14,666 nucleotides of DNA from Candidatus Omnitrophota bacterium. Lineage in GTDB: Bacteria; Omnitrophota; Gorgyraeia; Gygaellales; Profunditerraquicolaceae. Within the stretch, counting starts at the first letter, position 1, and every line of letters starts with the position of its first letter. Under the pieces are notes generated by a model. It was not told the DNA's origin, did no database searches, and worked only from the letters and a program-made list of their open reading frames with translations. The position numbers and the translations under genes are program-made. This document shows, in pieces, positions 1-7,505 of this stretch. The stretch lies in the NCBI GenBank assembly GCA_017995695.1, contig JAGOIJ010000030.1:1-14666 (forward strand), written 5' to 3'.

Positions 1-1
1 G

Positions 2-1087
2 ATCGGGATTACCCAGATTTTTAACGAAGGCGTGAAGAAGATTGAGATCGGGATCCTTGGTTTTAAGGTTATGTTTTTCTATACATTTTTGGCGGTGCTG
101 GCGTTCGCGTATACGCAAGGAGAGGAGCAACTTAAAGTATTTTTGAGAAGAATCGTTTATTTTTCTATCCCACTGTGTTTTTTTGGTTTTTTTCAATTTC
201 GCGCCGATCCTAATTTCATGGTTAATCAATTTGGCCGAGGGTTTGAACGGGCGGTTATGATGGCGCACATTGACAATCAGGTTGATTCCTTTTTAAGGGT
301 ATTTTCGACATTCGCCTCTTCCGGGCAGTACGCATCGTTTCTTGTTATTAACGGAGCATTTATTCTTGGCTTAATGTTTAGCGCCAAGCGTCCCTCTGAA
401 AAAGTTTTTATGGGGATATGCCTTGCGATTAACACCATGTCAATCTTAACCACGGGTTCGCGAGGAAGCGCGGTTCTCATGGTTGCTGTTATTTTTGTTT
501 TTATGGTGCTTTGTAAACGCGTGGCCAAGCAGGTTTTTATCATATTGTTGTTAGCCGGCATTCTTCAGTTTGCTTTTAATTTCTTCGGACGGGGCGTTAT
601 TTCCCGTTTTGAATCTTTAAAAGACACTGATATGCTTAAAGATAGAACCATGCGCACCACCCAGGGGATGTTTGATGAGTATCTTGTCCAGTATCCATTG
701 GGCAGGGGCATGGGCACCGCCTCAGGTGCATCTCGCTATTTACAGACTGAGGTGGCTGGCGAAGAGCTCGCTTTTATCGAAAATTATCCTACGAAACTGC
801 TTTATGAGACCGGTATCTTTGGGGTTATCTTTTGTTACATGGTTATTGTGCTTTTGGCCAAGCGTATCTGGCGTTTTGCGTTTCGTATTGCCCGGGCACG
901 AGGAGATGCGCTGTTCGCAGCGCTTGCTTCTTATTGCTTGGTGCTATTTGCATATAGTCTTTTCTTTGTGTATGATCCTCCTCCAGCTGGGCTTTTTTTA
1001 TGGGCGATTATTGGCATGGTTGCAAAACTCATGAATCTGAGTAAGAACGAGCCTCAACAGAGTTATGGGGGGCAGCCGACCATTTAA
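2..1087 (+). CDS. O-antigen polymerase/ligase-like membrane protein (Wzy/WaaL type), 5' truncated
   Basis: Polytopic inner-membrane protein of the O-antigen ligase/polymerase type (Wzy_C / PF04932-like), which in known members joins lipid-linked oligosaccharides on the periplasmic side. The visible part has many hydrophobic segments, a TTGSRGSA motif (about nt 449-472) where such proteins carry a conserved SRG/SRS before a membrane helix, and a periplasmic-loop signature of GRGMG (701-715) followed by ENYPTKLLYETGIFG (about 779-823), matching the family's GxGxG ... L.E.G..G pattern. The frame has no stop back to the window edge; a GTG at nt 32 could be read as a start, but about ten further in-frame codons lie upstream and the usual N-terminal helices are missing, so I treat the gene as cut by the edge. 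The next gene starts 11 nt after its stop. Polymerase and ligase cannot be told apart from this sequence; the linked flippase makes a Wzy role somewhat more likely. Confidence 0.8.
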   Translation: MGITQIFNEGVKKIEIGILGFKVMFFYTFLAVLAFAYTQGEEQLKVFLRRIVYFSIPLCFFGFFQFRADPNFMVNQFGRGFERAVMMAHIDNQVDSFLRVFSTFASSGQYASFLVINGAFILGLMFSAKRPSEKVFMGICLAINTMSILTTGSRGSAVLMVAVIFVFMVLCKRVAKQVFIILLLAGILQFAFNFFGRGVISRFESLKDTDMLKDRTMRTTQGMFDEYLVQYPLGRGMGTASGASRYLQTEVAGEELAFIENYPTKLLYETGIFGVIFCYMVIVLLAKRIWRFAFRIARARGDALFAALASYCLVLFAYSLFFVYDPPPAGLFLWAIIGMVAKLMNLSKNEPQQSYGGQPTI

Positions 1088-1098
1088 GTATTATACGC

Positions 1099-2247
1099 AT
1101 GAAGGTGCCTTGTGTGATGTTGATAACCGGAAATTATCCTCCCCAGCAGTGCGGCGTTGGGGATTATTCTTATAGGTTAGTTGAGTCTTTGCGAAAGAAG
1201 AGTGTGGCAATAGATGTTGTAACGTCGCAATCGGCCACAACAGGCGAACAGGTGGATGAAAGCTCCGCCCATGTCATTAGGCTACGGAATTTTAAAAACT
1301 ACCCCGCAATTCTGCGCCTCTTAAAAGAGAGAGCGGTCAATATCGTGCACATCCAGTTTCACGCCTTCGCCTTTCGCGAACATTCTTTAGTCATTCTGTT
1401 GCCATTATTGTTGCAGTTGCGCGGTATTAAAGTTGTGACAACTGTTCATGAATTAGCCGGGCCTAAGGTAATCTTCTTGCCTCGCATGGTCAGAAGATTC
1501 TTGTTGCTGCCTTTGTTATTGTGGTCGCATAAGATTATCGTGACAAACGAATATTACCTGCGTTTGTTATCCAGGTTTTTCTTTTTTAGGCGCAAGCTTT
1601 GTTATATACCTATCGCTCCTAATATATGTGTTTATCCTGATATTGATAGGGCGATGGTACGCGCAAGCCATGGAATCAAAAATGAAGAAATAGCTGTGGT
1701 GCGGTTTGGTTTTGTGCATAATATTGTCGCTAGTTTTATTCCCCAGATTCTTCACGCACTAAAAATCATCAAAGAAAAGGGGTATCTGGTGAGATTATTT
1801 TTTATGGGGGGCGTAACTAGCCCTGATGCATGTTCGGTGCGCAAGCTTGCAAAAGACCTCGGAATCGCCTCTTTAGTGACGCTTTCGGAATACTGCTCTG
1901 AGCGTGACATTTCCTCCTTTTTGTCAAGCGCCGATATTGCTGTTCAATTGTATCCTGAAGGGGCACAAGAAGGCAGGACCGGGTTGATGACGGTAATGGC
2001 CCATGGTTTAGCAACGGTATGTATGAAGAAGAGGCCCCCGCCCCAACTTTTTAAACACAATGAAAACATTGTTTTGATTTCTCATCCTGTTCCAGAAAAC
2101 ATAGCAGAAGCTATTGAGCAGCTTATAAGAAACCCGGATCTTAAAGCAAGGATTGGCCGGGAAGCGCGCGTATCGCTTGAGCCTTTTACCTGGGATGCGG
2201 TTGCAAACCAGACGCGCGCAGCATATGAATCATTAATCGGCCCTTAA
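1099..2247 (+). CDS. Glycosyltransferase family 4 protein (GT-B), variant acceptor motif
   Basis: Predicted cytoplasmic GT-B glycosyltransferase of about 382 aa, normal for GT4. The N-terminus has the donor/acceptor loop typical of many GT4 enzymes, GNYPPQQCGVGDY (residues 11-23), followed by an alternating Rossmann-like pattern and VHIQFHAF (about 83-90). The C-terminal domain has FGFVHN (203-208) and a nucleotide-sugar region around ADIAVQLYPEG (278-288) and EGRTGLMTVMAHGLATV (291-307). In standard GT4 enzymes this last stretch reads E-x7-E (EGFG..LLEAMA); here the second glutamate position is Thr298. The same region in some GT4 subgroups reads RRgsllaalahGlPvv, so this is a subgroup feature and not damage. 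No clear Shine-Dalgarno precedes ATG 1099; translation may be coupled to the gene upstream, 11 nt away. Donor and acceptor sugars are unknown. Confidence 0.85.
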   Translation: MKVPCVMLITGNYPPQQCGVGDYSYRLVESLRKKSVAIDVVTSQSATTGEQVDESSAHVIRLRNFKNYPAILRLLKERAVNIVHIQFHAFAFREHSLVILLPLLLQLRGIKVVTTVHELAGPKVIFLPRMVRRFLLLPLLLWSHKIIVTNEYYLRLLSRFFFFRRKLCYIPIAPNICVYPDIDRAMVRASHGIKNEEIAVVRFGFVHNIVASFIPQILHALKIIKEKGYLVRLFFMGGVTSPDACSVRKLAKDLGIASLVTLSEYCSERDISSFLSSADIAVQLYPEGAQEGRTGLMTVMAHGLATVCMKKRPPPQLFKHNENIVLISHPVPENIAEAIEQLIRNPDLKARIGREARVSLEPFTWDAVANQTRAAYESLIGP

Positions 2248-2262
2248 GGATGCGTAACCATA

Positions 2263-3417
2263 ATGAAAATTATTTCTGTTGCTAATACGACATTTTCTAA
2301 AACGGGCGGGCTTGCGCGCTGTGTTATTGTGGTGGGAGAGGCCTTGCGCAAGCGCGGCCATAGCGTTACGTTTCTTTTGAGTGAAGACGTCGGCGGTTGT
2401 AAGGGGGGGAAGGGCTTAAGTCTTGTAACATTTCCTTTTTTTGTTGTTATTTCCATATTGCGTTGTATTAAGAAAGAAAATGGTTGCGATATCGTGGTTA
2501 TGCATAGCTTAAGCGCCTTTGTGTATGTGTTCTTGAGGATGATAGTGCGGTCATTGCCTCCCTGCGTGGTATTATCGGCGGGAGATGATATGTTGCGTTG
2601 GTCACTTGAGCGGGAGGAGGAGCGTCTCGGATTGATTCGTTTAAGCTTAAAAGCGAAGATCCTTTATTTTAATTTCGTTATCCGCCCGAGCAGGTTTGCC
2701 TTGCGCCATGCAGATCATATTATTACGCCCGTAACAGCAGAGAAAGAGTTTTATTGTTCTTCGCTTGGGCTTTCGCCAGACAAGATATCATTAGTGCATT
2801 CCCCCGTCACCACAAACTGCTTTACCAACAGGACCTTTAAAGAGAGGCCTGATAGATTGCTGTTTTTTGGTGGGTGGGAATGGAGAAAAGGGACGAGGTA
2901 TTTATTGCAGGCTTTTGAACGTATCTGCGATTCCCATCCTTACGTGCGATTAACACTTGCTGGTGTTGGTTTGTCTGCGCAGGAAATGCGGCCGCGACTT
3001 CCAGAGCCTTTGCGTGATCGAATCGATGTTATCCCCTTTGTATCAGAAGATCAGGTGCCTGGCCTGTATGCCCAGCACGATATCTTTTTGTTTCCTTCGC
3101 TTATGGAGGCCATGCCGTTGGTGGTGTTGGAAGCTATGGCAAGCGGCATGCCGGTAGTAACGACGAACGCCTGCGGCATGAAAGATGCAATAGAAGATGG
3201 GGTGTCGGGTTTTTTGGTACCTCTGCGCGATGCCCAGATGTTGGCTCGGAAAGTTCAGCTGTTTTTAGATGATGTTTCACTGTGCAAACGCATAGGGATG
3301 AATGCGCAACAAAGGGCTCAGGCTTTAAGTCTTGAGAGTTGCGTTGAAAAGACCTCGACTGTTTATGAGCGGGTGATTAAGGAATGTAGTTTGAAAAAGA
3401 ATCATGGCAGAAAGTAA
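2263..3417 (+). CDS. Glycosyltransferase family 4 protein
   Basis: GT-B retaining glycosyltransferase (GT4), 384 aa, full length. The N-terminal domain has a TGGLARCV glycine loop (residues 14-21) in place of the usual GG.......L. The C-terminal GT1-type domain (PF00534) starts near residue 198 with FFGGWEWRKG (201-210), the phosphate-contacting R/K segment, and carries FPSLMEAMPLVVLEAMASGMPVV (277-299), containing an intact E-x7-E pair (Glu282 and Glu290) that binds the nucleotide sugar. An AAGGA (2246-2250) lies 12 nt before ATG 2263, slightly far but usable. Its 3' end overlaps the next gene by 14 nt, which argues for translational coupling. It shares the GxWxxRKG block with the GT4 genes at 8956 and 10976, so the three probably belong to one subgroup. 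Sugar specificity cannot be read from the sequence. Confidence 0.9.
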   Translation: MKIISVANTTFSKTGGLARCVIVVGEALRKRGHSVTFLLSEDVGGCKGGKGLSLVTFPFFVVISILRCIKKENGCDIVVMHSLSAFVYVFLRMIVRSLPPCVVLSAGDDMLRWSLEREEERLGLIRLSLKAKILYFNFVIRPSRFALRHADHIITPVTAEKEFYCSSLGLSPDKISLVHSPVTTNCFTNRTFKERPDRLLFFGGWEWRKGTRYLLQAFERICDSHPYVRLTLAGVGLSAQEMRPRLPEPLRDRIDVIPFVSEDQVPGLYAQHDIFLFPSLMEAMPLVVLEAMASGMPVVTTNACGMKDAIEDGVSGFLVPLRDAQMLARKVQLFLDDVSLCKRIGMNAQQRAQALSLESCVEKTSTVYERVIKECSLKKNHGRK

Positions 3418-4201
3418 CCAAACAATAAGGAACTATGCCAGAGGCTGGTCGTGGGGCGAGCAACATTGCAGGAGTCGTTCTCGGATCAAGCCTTATTGGT
3501 ACGCCCTGCGGAATCCTATCGCCAGTGTCATTTCCTACTATAAACAGCGAGGCATACCGCTTAAGCGTATGTTAGAAGTCGGTTGCGGAGGAGGGAATCT
3601 GGGTATTAGGTTTAGCCTTCATAAGATTGATGCTTTTTTCATCGACGCTTCGCTGCCGGTTCTTAAGGTTTGCCAAGACAATATGGGTAGGGTGCTTAGG
3701 TTTTCAAAACAGCATTCTTCAAAGAGCGCAGTGGTATGTCAAGATATGTTTCACCTTGGATTTAAAGATCAGGTGTTTGACCTAGTGGTGAGTGAGGGGG
3801 TGTTCGAACATCTCCACGAAAAAGAAGCCAGGATGCAGTTTTTGCGCGAATCAATGCGCGTGGTCAAAAAAGGCGGGTGCGTATTTGTTTGTATCCCCAA
3901 TAATGCTCATCCTTTCGTGCCGTATTGGAAGCGTAAAGGTTGCGTTTGGCTGAATAAGGAGCTCAATCCACAATATTATGAAATAGAGTTTTCAGGTGAC
4001 GATCTTAAGAATGAGCTTATCGAAAGCGGGTTGCGCGATGTCGTTTTCGACGGATGCTATCTATGGGATTGTATTGCCCGTCATCCTTCAACGCTAGCCC
4101 GAAGAATGCTGACATGCGTGCTTAAGGCTTGCGTTCCCGAGATGACGAGACGGTTTCGCCTCCGCTATGCTTTGATGGTGTGGGCAATCGGAAGAAAGTA
4201 G
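3404..4201 (+). CDS. Class I SAM-dependent methyltransferase, tandem paralogue A
   Basis: Soluble class I (Rossmann) SAM methyltransferase of 265 aa. Motif I is EVGCGGG (residues 58-64), an acidic residue after strand 2 is Asp81, and the Methyltransf_11-like core continues with CQDM (112-115), FDLVVSEGVFEHLHEKE (125-141) and KKGG (155-158) before the strand carrying CIPN. N-terminal and C-terminal parts outside the core are shared only with the next gene: an aromatic/basic Y..GW.W ... SR.K..WYA block before motif I, and an RR...VLK..VPE.TR tail ending in a short hydrophobic segment and GRK. The ATG lies inside the end of the preceding glycosyltransferase gene (14 nt overlap), and the N-terminus aligns with the paralogue, supporting this start. 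In a glycan operon the likely substrate is a sugar hydroxyl or amine of the repeat unit, but the acceptor atom is unknown. Confidence 0.85.
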   Translation: MAESNQTIRNYARGWSWGEQHCRSRSRIKPYWYALRNPIASVISYYKQRGIPLKRMLEVGCGGGNLGIRFSLHKIDAFFIDASLPVLKVCQDNMGRVLRFSKQHSSKSAVVCQDMFHLGFKDQVFDLVVSEGVFEHLHEKEARMQFLRESMRVVKKGGCVFVCIPNNAHPFVPYWKRKGCVWLNKELNPQYYEIEFSGDDLKNELIESGLRDVVFDGCYLWDCIARHPSTLARRMLTCVLKACVPEMTRRFRLRYALMVWAIGRK

Positions 4202-4213
4202 GTATAAAAGCTG

Positions 4214-4999
4214 ATGTTTGATTATTCAAAAGGATGGGATTGGTCAGTAGGAAATGTAAAATTGCATTCCCGTCGCAAGATATTGTGGTATGCCCGCCGC
4301 CTGCCGTTTCCTGCCATACGTAGATATTGCAAGCAAAGAAACATACCGCTTGCGCGGGCCCTTGAGGTTGGCTGTGGAGGCGCTCAATTTGGCATTAAGT
4401 TCTTGGCGTCTTTGGCAAACCGCGTGCAGATGTACTTTATTGATGCTGCTTTTCCTTTGCTTCCCATTGCAAGAGATAATATCAGGCAGGTCTTTGTCAA
4501 GAATACTCAAGCAATGGAACAGAGGATTTCTTGTCAGGACATGCTTAATCTTGGTTTTAAGGATGGACAGTTTGACCTGGTGATGAATGAAGGCTCTTAT
4601 GAGCATTTGCACGAGAAAGAAGTGCGGATGACTTTCTTGCGAGAGTCTATGCGTATGCTGAAGAAGGGGGGGTGTTTTGTGTTGGCAGTGCCCAACGATA
4701 CCAATCCTTTAGCTGCTTCGTGGAAAAAACACGGATACTTATGGTTAAGCCAAGAAAAAAATCCTTTATATTATGAGCTTGAATTTAACGCAACGACGCT
4801 CAAGCGCGAATTGGAAGAGGCCGGATTTACTGATATCTATACCGACGGGTATCGGCTTTGGGATGTGCTTTGTGTCTGTCCGTACACCATTCCCAGAAGA
4901 ATCCTGGTATTTATACTTAAGCTTTTAGTCCCTGAACTAACAAGATCAATCAGGATAAAATTCGCGTTTTGGCTCCTTGTTATAGGGAGGAAGCCGTAA
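4214..4999 (+). CDS. Class I SAM-dependent methyltransferase, tandem paralogue B
   Basis: SAM methyltransferase of 261 aa, clearly homologous over its whole length to the gene just upstream. In the first 60 aligned residues (from Y4 here and Y11 upstream, no gaps) I count 30 identities. Motif I is EVGCGGA (residues 51-57, last Gly replaced by Ala), the post-strand-2 acid is Asp77, and the core continues with CQDM (107-110), LGFKD (113-117) and EHLHEKE (130-136). The latter is identical in both copies, which marks it as a functional element of this subfamily. The C-terminus repeats the RR...LK..VPE.TR..R pattern and a hydrophobic end (IKFAFWLLVIGRKP), possibly touching the membrane. It lies 12 nt after its paralogue and overlaps the next gene by one base (TAATG). 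The pair likely arose by tandem duplication and may methylate different positions of the same glycan. Confidence 0.85.
   Translation: MFDYSKGWDWSVGNVKLHSRRKILWYARRLPFPAIRRYCKQRNIPLARALEVGCGGAQFGIKFLASLANRVQMYFIDAAFPLLPIARDNIRQVFVKNTQAMEQRISCQDMLNLGFKDGQFDLVMNEGSYEHLHEKEVRMTFLRESMRMLKKGGCFVLAVPNDTNPLAASWKKHGYLWLSQEKNPLYYELEFNATTLKRELEEAGFTDIYTDGYRLWDVLCVCPYTIPRRILVFILKLLVPELTRSIRIKFAFWLLVIGRKP
4984..4990 (+). promoter_or_regulatory. Shine-Dalgarno fixing the start at 4999
   Basis: AGGGAGG sits 8 nt before ATG 4999 and inside the 3' end of the preceding gene. It is the strongest ribosome binding site in the window. It supports ATG 4999 over the in-frame ATG at 4969, which would add ten residues lying entirely within the upstream gene. 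Confidence 0.75.
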
Positions 5000-5673
5000 T
5001 GAATAAAAGCGTTTCATCAGATCACAACGTATTTGAGAATGCCTATTCTGGCGATCCCTCAATTTATAAAAGTCTAAAACAGTTGGTTGAGGGCTTGTCG
5101 CTAGGCGCTGTACTCGATGTTGGCTCGGGCCAAGGACGATTGCTCAATTGGTTGCGTAAGCAGGGTCATACGCAATTGCGCTCCTGTGATAAGCATCCTG
5201 AATATCTTAAGGTTGAAGGCTTGTGCGCGGATTACTGCGACCTTGACAAGGAGCCTCTGCCATATCCAGACCATTCTTTTGACACGGTATTCTGTGTGGA
5301 GGTTGTTGAGCATCTTGAAAATCCCCGCCATTGCTGCCGGGAGATAAGCCGCGTATTAAAAGACGCAGGCACGGTATTTTTGACTACTCCTAATATCCTT
5401 TCGTTGCGCAGCCGCCTTAGTTTTTTATTGCGTGGATATTCTAGCTATTTTATGAAGTACCCAAACGGAAAGGATTCGCCGCACATCACTATGCTGACGC
5501 GGTTTGATTTGGAGAGAATTTTTAAAGAAACAGGATTTTCTATTCAAACAATTCGTTATCAAGAAGGAGCAATGCCAAAATCACGCGTGACCTGGCAACG
5601 GATTGCCCCTTTTTTACGCGGAGAGTTATTTTCTGACACCATTATCATTGTTGCCAAGAAACAACAAGGTTAG
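4999..5673 (+). CDS. Class I SAM-dependent methyltransferase (Methyltransf_11/23-like)
   Basis: Third consecutive SAM methyltransferase, 224 aa from the chosen ATG. It is only distantly related to the two before it. Motif I is LDVGSGQGR (residues 39-47), the acidic residue after strand 2 is Asp64, and the classical block DHSFDTVFCVEVVEHLENP (91-109) and LKDAGTVFLTTPN (120-132) follows, as in the UbiE/Methyltransf_11 families. A His162-containing segment (SPHITMLTRFDLERIF, 160-175) resembles the glycan- and lipid-modifying members in which a his-rich stretch precedes the last helix. The start at 4999 overlaps the upstream TAA by one base and has a good ribosome binding site 8 nt upstream. Expected role is O- or N-methylation of a sugar or lipid carrier intermediate in the cytoplasm; the substrate is not visible. 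Confidence 0.85.
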   Translation: MNKSVSSDHNVFENAYSGDPSIYKSLKQLVEGLSLGAVLDVGSGQGRLLNWLRKQGHTQLRSCDKHPEYLKVEGLCADYCDLDKEPLPYPDHSFDTVFCVEVVEHLENPRHCCREISRVLKDAGTVFLTTPNILSLRSRLSFLLRGYSSYFMKYPNGKDSPHITMLTRFDLERIFKETGFSIQTIRYQEGAMPKSRVTWQRIAPFLRGELFSDTIIIVAKKQQG

Positions 5674-5694
5674 CCTTTGTGATCGGCTTTAGCT

Positions 5695-7488
5695 ATGTTC
5701 AATAAAAATACTACGTGTCCCTGTTGGTTATCTGGCGCCACCGTCCCTTATATCATTGCCTGTGGTTTGGCAACATTGTTCTTTGGGATTTCCGCAATCT
5801 TTCCCTATCAAATGAGCCCGGATGTTGCAGTGCAGTTGAAATCCGTGCAGCAGTTTATTGACGGCACGACTCCGATGGTGAATATGGTGACTATGCCAGA
5901 TTTTCAGGATTTGTCTTTAGATCAGAGTATCTGGATCCGTTGGTGGCCTCCAGGGGTGCCCGTTATATTCCTACCTTTAGCCATGGCGGGATTGCCACTG
6001 GGTGTCGCCGTTAAAATTACAGCGTATCTTTTTTTTATTACCGGGAGTATCGGTTGGTTAACAATCGCAGACAAAGCGGGCGTAGGACTTCGAGAAAGGA
6101 TTGTTTTTGCCTTTGTAATTCCGTTGTTTTCTTTTAGTATTGTTACTCTCACTATGTTATGGGCAGATGTATTGCCTTTTGGTTTTATGCCCTGGTTAAT
6201 GCTTTACGCATTGTCGTATAGAAAGAGGTTGGAAAATGCCGATGGATCGCGGATGAGCCTTCTGATGCACGCATGCTTATTGGGATTGCTTTTAGGGTTT
6301 GTTGTTTGGATAAAATATTCTGTTTTGTTTGTGTCTTTGGGTATTTTGCTGTATCTTGCAATCTATATTTTTCTGTTTACCCGAACGCATCCTTTACTGA
6401 AACGGTGTTTGTTGTTCATAACGATGATTATCGGCTTTTTGCTTCCTCTTTACTATCTTGCATATTTGAACACATTGCATACCGGCGGCAGCAGCAGCGT
6501 TGCCGAGCTTTCTTGCTTCTTCTCGCAAAGAAAGCCTTTAACTGATATCGCATGGCTTGTTACTTCGTTCTTTGGATCATTTGGTCTGGTTTTATTTCAA
6601 GCATACGGTTGGATAATGCATTTGACTTGTCATTCGAGTATATTTTTTCCTTCGTCAATCCCCACTACAGGTTATGATCGAGTTATGTTGGCCGCGCGCT
6701 TAGGCCTTCCTCTCAGTGTAATTTTTTTATGGTTTTTCTTTACCGCTCGGAAATTCATCAATCGCCAGTTTTTCCTTTTTGCCTGTTGCGTCACCTTAGT
6801 TCCTTTTGCCTGTCTTTTGTTTTACACGATTGTTTCCTGGTGGAATATTCTTATTTTTGGGGTCCAGCGTTACACCTCTGCCAGTATTATTATCGCTCAC
6901 CTTTTGATCATTATCTCATTCATTTCCTTTTCAGGGGGGCACCGTAAAGGATTAGGCAGGATGTTTGTTGTGTTTCTTGTTTTATTTTGTTTTTGCCTTC
7001 CGATATTGTTTTATCTAGGATATTTCTTCAAGGATGGGGTATATGATAAGGTCAAATTGCACTATGCTCCAGGAAAGAATTATTTATTTACGCCAGAGCT
7101 ATCAAAGAACAACGCGCGTTTTGTCATTGCAACAATCAAGCGCGCTCTTCGTTCCAAAGAAGATGTTGTGGTGTTTGCTAATATCGATACCTATGGGTCG
7201 ACCTTTGGTTCTTGGCTTGAGATCGGTCAGCGTAGCATTGCTTTAACTACCAATTGGTACATCTTTTCTTATGCGCTGGGTCAGAGGTCTCATCTTGAAA
7301 ACTCAGCAGTTTTTCTTACTTCCCGGGATCTGCGCGTGGTGCTGGTTTTCCCGCATCGTTATGAAGAGGAAGGTATAGGCGAAAAGGTTAAAAAGAGGTT
7401 TCCCCAGGCAAAGGAATGGATTCCTGTTTTAAATGACCGTTCCGTGGAAGATATCGTTTCTGTATGGTATGCGGATCTTAAGACGTAA
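5695..7488 (+). CDS. Polytopic membrane protein, probable GT-C glycosyltransferase
   Basis: Integral membrane protein of 597 aa with about 11-12 hydrophobic segments up to near residue 445, then a soluble C-terminal domain of about 145 residues that probably faces the periplasm. After the first helix (about 16-36) comes a loop with SPDVAVQL (41-48; Asp43) and later IRWWPPGVPV (81-90). In GT-C enzymes of the GT39/GT83/ArnT type an acid sits at the same place in the first external loop and is followed by a PPG-type turn before the next helix, so I read this as a distant GT-C transferase using a polyprenyl-phosphate sugar donor. The overall similarity is weak and no family name is certain. No Shine-Dalgarno is evident before ATG 5695. 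It follows the methyltransferase by 21 nt, the largest gap in the window. A structural or transport role cannot be excluded. Confidence 0.6.
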   Translation: MFNKNTTCPCWLSGATVPYIIACGLATLFFGISAIFPYQMSPDVAVQLKSVQQFIDGTTPMVNMVTMPDFQDLSLDQSIWIRWWPPGVPVIFLPLAMAGLPLGVAVKITAYLFFITGSIGWLTIADKAGVGLRERIVFAFVIPLFSFSIVTLTMLWADVLPFGFMPWLMLYALSYRKRLENADGSRMSLLMHACLLGLLLGFVVWIKYSVLFVSLGILLYLAIYIFLFTRTHPLLKRCLLFITMIIGFLLPLYYLAYLNTLHTGGSSSVAELSCFFSQRKPLTDIAWLVTSFFGSFGLVLFQAYGWIMHLTCHSSIFFPSSIPTTGYDRVMLAARLGLPLSVIFLWFFFTARKFINRQFFLFACCVTLVPFACLLFYTIVSWWNILIFGVQRYTSASIIIAHLLIIISFISFSGGHRKGLGRMFVVFLVLFCFCLPILFYLGYFFKDGVYDKVKLHYAPGKNYLFTPELSKNNARFVIATIKRALRSKEDVVVFANIDTYGSTFGSWLEIGQRSIALTTNWYIFSYALGQRSHLENSAVFLTSRDLRVVLVFPHRYEEEGIGEKVKKRFPQAKEWIPVLNDRSVEDIVSVWYADLKT

Positions 7489-7505
7489 CGATTCAGCTTA
7501 ACAGT

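Noticed and set aside
1..54. Short direct repeat GATCGGGAT at 1-9 and 46-54
   Set aside because: Both copies encode the same Ile-Gly-Ile residues within one coding frame, are only 9 bases long and have no flanking structure.
277..561. Minus-strand open frame of 94 codons inside the Wzy-like gene
   Set aside because: Antisense to a clear membrane-protein gene, with a low-complexity composition and no recognisable motif; a reading-frame shadow.
4244..4612. Minus-strand open frame of 122 codons opposite paralogue B
   Set aside because: Fully antisense to a gene with strong SAM motifs and an aligned paralogue; no ribosome binding site or family resemblance seen.
3404..5673. Three adjacent methyltransferases considered as one broken or frameshifted gene
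   Set aside because: Each has its own motif I, full-length core and proper start and stop; they are separate intact genes.
5674..5694. Largest intergenic gap considered as an internal promoter or terminator
   Set aside because: Only 21 nt, with no inverted repeat, T-run or -10/-35 spacing visible.
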